A DNA stretch of 64,000 nucleotides from Taiwanofungus camphoratus (taxonomy: Eukaryota; Basidiomycota; Agaricomycetes; Polyporales; Taiwanofungaceae), in assembly GCA_003999685.1 (NCBI GenBank), contig CP021220.1:124001-188000 (forward strand), given 5' to 3'. Position numbers and translations under genes: made by a program. Shown here one piece after another: positions 60,244-64,000 of the stretch. How positions within the stretch are numbered: position 1 is the first letter of the stretch; each line of letters opens with the position of its first letter. The notes beneath the pieces were generated by a model that was given only the letters and a program-made list of their open reading frames with translations, did not search any database and was not told the origin of the DNA.

Positions 60244-61391
60244 ATGGCGTCCTTTATGAAAGCGTTCAAGTAAGTCCCCTTCGCCATTTTTTTTGTTTTA
60301 TCTGGCAGACGATGGAGGGATGGATGCAGCTGATGAATATCTGCTATATAGTGCATCACTTGTTCGTAGGCCTATGGCAACTCAGTGCGGTGCCTCGGGC
60401 TTCATGTTTGGAGTCGGGGACATCATCACTCAGCAAGCCTTTGAGAAGAAGGGAAAGGACCACGATGTGCGTGTGTTTGCCATATTCTATGATTTGTCAT
60501 GAAGACCGATCCACAATTGTGCAGTTCGTGCGTACTGCGCGCGCAACGTTCTACGGAGGCATGTAGCATCGTGCTTCTAGAGCGATGACCATGCTCTGAT
60601 TATACTCTACCTGAACAGGTGCCCTCTTTGGACCCCTTTTAGCGAAGTGGCTTCAAGTCCTTGACCGCATCAAGTTCTCAACACCACTCAAGGCTATTGT
60701 GTACAAAGTGCGTCTATCAATGGAGCGTTTGCTACGCGGACACTCATCATGTCCTTTGTCGATAGGTTTATCTCGACCAGACTGTCTTTACTCCGGGTAA
60801 AAAACCATAAATGTACCTTCTTCGAGAGTGTCTGGGCTGACGAAAGCGATGCGGTGTTCACAGTTATCGTTGGATTCTTCTTCGGTTCGATGACGCTTTT
60901 AGAAGGAAAGGGAATCTCGGAAGCCCGGGAACGCATTAGCCAGGTGCGTGTCTTTCAGGTTGTGTGTTCTTTGTTCTGACTTCACAATTCTTTATGACTG
61001 CCCAATGTGACAGTCGTACGTCCCGACTTTACTGCGCAACTGGTGAGTCGCATCGGGTCGAGCTTTACGCGTCTTGATATATGTTTCTATATTCATGATC
61101 TTTGCAGGTGTGTATTTGTGCCGGCACAAGCCATCAACTTTGCATTTGTACCACCGCACATGCGGTTCTTCGCTGTTGGCATCGTATCTTTGTTTTGGAG
61201 TGAGTCGTACTTTGCTATATCGACATGAGCTACGTTCCACAAGAGCGCTCATGTCCCTAGGGTTGTTTACTTATGGCCTAATTACAGATTCGTACCTTAG
61301 CGCGGTCAATGCACGAGATGCACGCATGGCCGAGTCTATCGTTACTAAGGTGAACGATACTGTAGTCACCTCCGAACTGGCTGTGGCGTAG
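60244..61391 (+). CDS. Mpv17/PMP22-family integral membrane protein (Sym1-like)
   Basis: A small four-span protein of the inner mitochondrial or peroxisomal membrane. The first exon (MASFMKAFK) is followed by several exons: LVRRPMATQCGASGFMFGVG, DIITQQAFEKKG, FVRTARATFYGG, ALFGPLLAKWLQVLDRIKFS, VYLDQTVFTPG, ESDAVFTVIVGFFFGSMTLL, QAINFAFVPPHMRFFAVGIV and SYLSAVNARDA near the TAG at 61389-61391. The RP..TQ, GP..W and D(Q)x(V)F..P signatures and the C-terminal Q..NF.FVP..R..F block define the family. Exon edges in the middle were not all solved. The C-terminal 25 residues after the last block are hydrophilic. Confidence 0.88.
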
Positions 61392-62138
61392 TGGCCGTAG
61401 AGTTTGGACTCTTCTGTGTCCTCATCGGTCTGCTCTCTCTTGGAGATTGATATACCCTGCTAGATATAGAGCGCTTGTCGCACAAGGCATAGATTTTACT
61501 CTTGTACACTCGACTATTCTCTAGCGATAACTGGAGCTAATGAAATCCCATCAAACGTATGACACACGTTGACCAATGTGTTTTGTTATTCCTTAGACCT
61601 CGAGACCTGATGCATCGCCCAAAAAGATAGTTCCGAAGAGCCAAAGGAATGGTTTCTGCTGAGTATTGGCTATGACTTCTGAGTCAGACTGAACGCGTGG
61701 TCTAAACTAAGTATCTATACTGCAACAAAGCATCCTAGTCGGGGATCTGTTGGACACGGCGGCGCCCTTGTGGGCTGAAACTTCGACTGATTCGGGGGCT
61801 GCGATTCGCCTTGTCCGAGTACAAGATGGCAGATGTCTGATTCCTGGCCTAGCCGGAGAGGTGTTGCCTCACCAAGGCCGCTAGGACACTCAGCAGTTGC
61901 TCAGCGGCAGTCAGCTGGAAGCGGCCATCGCGGTCGTCGAAGGATGATAGTAAGACTCACGTGGTCAATGTTACCGTCGAGCGCGCGCCTGAAGCGGTCA
62001 TGACCAAGATCTCTCACTGGCAAGCGCGTTTCTGGGTATTCCGGATATTTATACCGCCGTTGAACGTTGAGCGTTGATACCCTTGGGTATCCTTTAGAAA
62101 ATCACATCCAACTCCTTTCCGCTACCGTTCTACCGAGC
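61392..62138. other. intergenic region
   Basis: About 750 nt; no reading frame, RNA or repeat recognised. It should hold the promoter of the GH15-like gene. Confidence 0.35.
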
Positions 62139-64000
62139 ATGATGAATGTCAACGAACCCAAATCCGATAGAGATTACATTCCTATCGCTGACCACGGCCT
62201 GTAAGCCTTCACTCTTAGTACCAATTGATCTCTGTTACAATACCCTCGGTACAGTATCGGTAATTTGAGAACTGCTGCCCTGGTACGTGTTTTTTTTCAC
62301 ATTACTACATCGGTGTTAACAATTATATGCAGGTCAGCATTGACGGTTCAAGTAAGTATGCGGTCTTATAATACGCCCCCCCAGTTACTGCAGTGACATA
62401 CTAGGATACATCGCACCCGTTTACAACGTGCTATATTTCGTCTTATAAACTAGACTGTCATAAATACCCCCCTCTCCCCCACATGAAACCCTGTGCTGAC
62501 GTTCTGCAGTTGAAAGCTACTGCGTTCCGGATTTCGACTCTCCATCCATATTTGCGCGTATCTTAGATAAAGACAAGGTCCGTGTTGCTTAGCGTATTTG
62601 TTAGGCTCAGCGCCGTTCTGACGCTTTTTCTAGGGCGGTCATTTTTCCATCACTCCAACAAGCCTGTATACGACGAAACAGAGCTACTTGCCGAGCTCTA
62701 ATGTACGTAATCGTCGCTTCGTTATTCATATTTACGCATATTCATGGGTATATCAGGTTCTTCAAACCAAGTACGATCTTCCTTGACTTCTGTCCCGCTG
62801 ACTACTGAGAGATTTGTAGGTTTCTCAATGACTATGGTGTAGCAACAGTGACGGGTGAATGGTCTTGACGTCCTGTGACGCATAACTTTTGTGCTGACTT
62901 TGGCTTAGATTTCCTGCCGCGCCAACCGACGAATTTGACCGCTCGCCCTCTTCTTGCATGGTTGATTCGCCGTGTCGAGGTAAGTACATCCTGCGCAGGA
63001 TGAGCTTTACTTCAAGATGGGTAACAACAACCCATTCGCAAACGCACAGGTCATTCGCGGCTCATTTACTCTCCGAGTCGAATGTGCCCCCGCATTCAAC
63101 TATGCGCGGGCCTCACATACCACGGTCATCATTCCGGACGACTCAGTTCCTGCCATCATTCCGCCTTCTAGCGACGTACCCTCACATGAGAAGGTATTAT
63201 TCACTGCAGCAGACATGTCCTTGGATTTGCGTTACGTTGCGGAGTCTGCACTCGACAATGTCCCTGTGCCGAAAGTGGAGCTCAAGCTCCTGGACCTTAC
63301 CGCGAAGGGTCACCTTGGCCCAAGTGCATGCTGTGACTTAGTTCTTGAAGAAGGTCAAACGGTCACATTTGTTTTGAGGACTCCCCCTCGAAAGGAGGTT
63401 TCCGCTGGGACGAACCCGACTCCCCAGAGAGCGCACGAACTTGGTGTGCCTTATGAAAGTGAGCGATCCACAAAGACGTCGTGCTCGGTTTGTTGACAAG
63501 TAATATTTTTTGTGTGCTGGGATGCAGACCTTATTATGGGAGCGTCGCAATTACGACCTCAGGAGGATCCCTTCTTGACCAAGGTAAGCAAAAGCGATGT
63601 GTATCGTTCGACAGCCGTTCCAAAAAGTTGAATTTTCAAGCTTCTATTGCGAGAGCTACTTGATGTAGGCCTTATTGTTTCTTTCGTATGACAGGCCACT
63701 GATCCTTATCTGTATCTCCGCTGTTGCTTGATTGTTGGTACATGTCTGGTCCTAGGGAACGAACCACTACTGGAACGCCTGGATCCGTCGTTCTACCTAT
63801 GATGGGTCATGGAAAGAAGCGGTTCATCGCAGTGCCCTTGCCCTCAAGCTCCTCATTTATGAGCCAACTGGTATGTTCCACTGCGCATGTATACCTATCA
63901 GAATCTTTCTGATCAGAGAAATATAAACGATTAATTTGACGCACACGATACGTCCACCGTATATCCTGCGATGTTTCACACTGTATACAGGTGCTGTTGT
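62139..64000 (+). CDS. glycoside hydrolase family 15 (glucoamylase/trehalase-like), 5' part
   Basis: The N-terminal part of a GH15-type alpha-glucosidase-fold enzyme; the gene runs past the right edge. From the ATG at 62139 the exons read [60 protein letters not shown] and HFSITP, then [20 protein letters not shown] and [20 protein letters not shown], and near the edge [20 protein letters not shown] with [14 protein letters not shown]. These are the N-terminal beta sandwich and first (alpha/alpha)6 helices of the intracellular GH15 type shared with bacteria; no signal peptide is present. The 5' region has tiny exons of 28 nt (62255-62282) and 19 nt (62333-62351). Catalytic glutamates lie beyond the window, so substrate (starch, trehalose or other glucan) is open. 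Confidence 0.85.

Overview
The window is nuclear DNA of a filamentous basidiomycete, most likely an agaricomycete. Nearly every gene is cut by many short introns (about 45-100 nt, GT..AG). The gene content fits this: a reducing polyketide synthase with a terminal thioesterase, a TPR-CHAT protein and a caspase-fold protease of the types multiplied in mushrooms, and eukaryotic housekeeping genes (LSM6, prefoldin 6, VTI1, Mpv17, mitochondrial uS17). There is no sign of operons, CRISPR or bacterial signals. Gene models below were joined by hand from reading frames and splice sites. Exon edges are good where frames and family motifs agree on both sides, and weaker elsewhere.

Left part (1-21.1 kb): the 3' end of an NAD(P)-dependent epimerase-like gene, an unrecognised gene, and then what reads as a secondary-metabolite cluster. 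The cluster holds a carotenoid cleavage oxygenase (-), a cytochrome P450 (+), a large polyketide synthase (+; KS-AT-DH-MT-defective ER-KR-ACP-TE) and a small SAM methyltransferase (-). Without a working enoyl reductase the synthase should make a branched polyene. The methyltransferase, P450 and possibly the polyene-cleaving oxygenase are candidate tailoring enzymes.

Middle part (22-45 kb): a large multi-pass membrane protein of the BRE4/DUF2421 family is divergent from LSM6. It is followed by poorly supported hypothetical genes, a TPR-CHAT protease-like gene, C2-like exons, a caspase (C14) gene, a DHH phosphoesterase with a nuclear-type tail, and a tiny secreted protein. A repeat-rich, gene-poor stretch with a 688-bp terminal-inverted-repeat element follows. 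CHAT and caspase are both clan CD protease folds and sit side by side, which makes this an interesting candidate regulated-death or allorecognition locus.

Right part (45-64 kb): compact housekeeping genes. These are an unrecognised 513-aa protein, a multi-BRCT Rtt107/Brc1-like DNA-damage scaffold, a large SH3-TBC protein that lacks both catalytic finger residues, uS17m, prefoldin subunit 6, the SNARE VTI1, an Mpv17/PMP22 protein, and the 5' part of a GH15 glucoamylase/trehalase-like gene that runs off the right edge.
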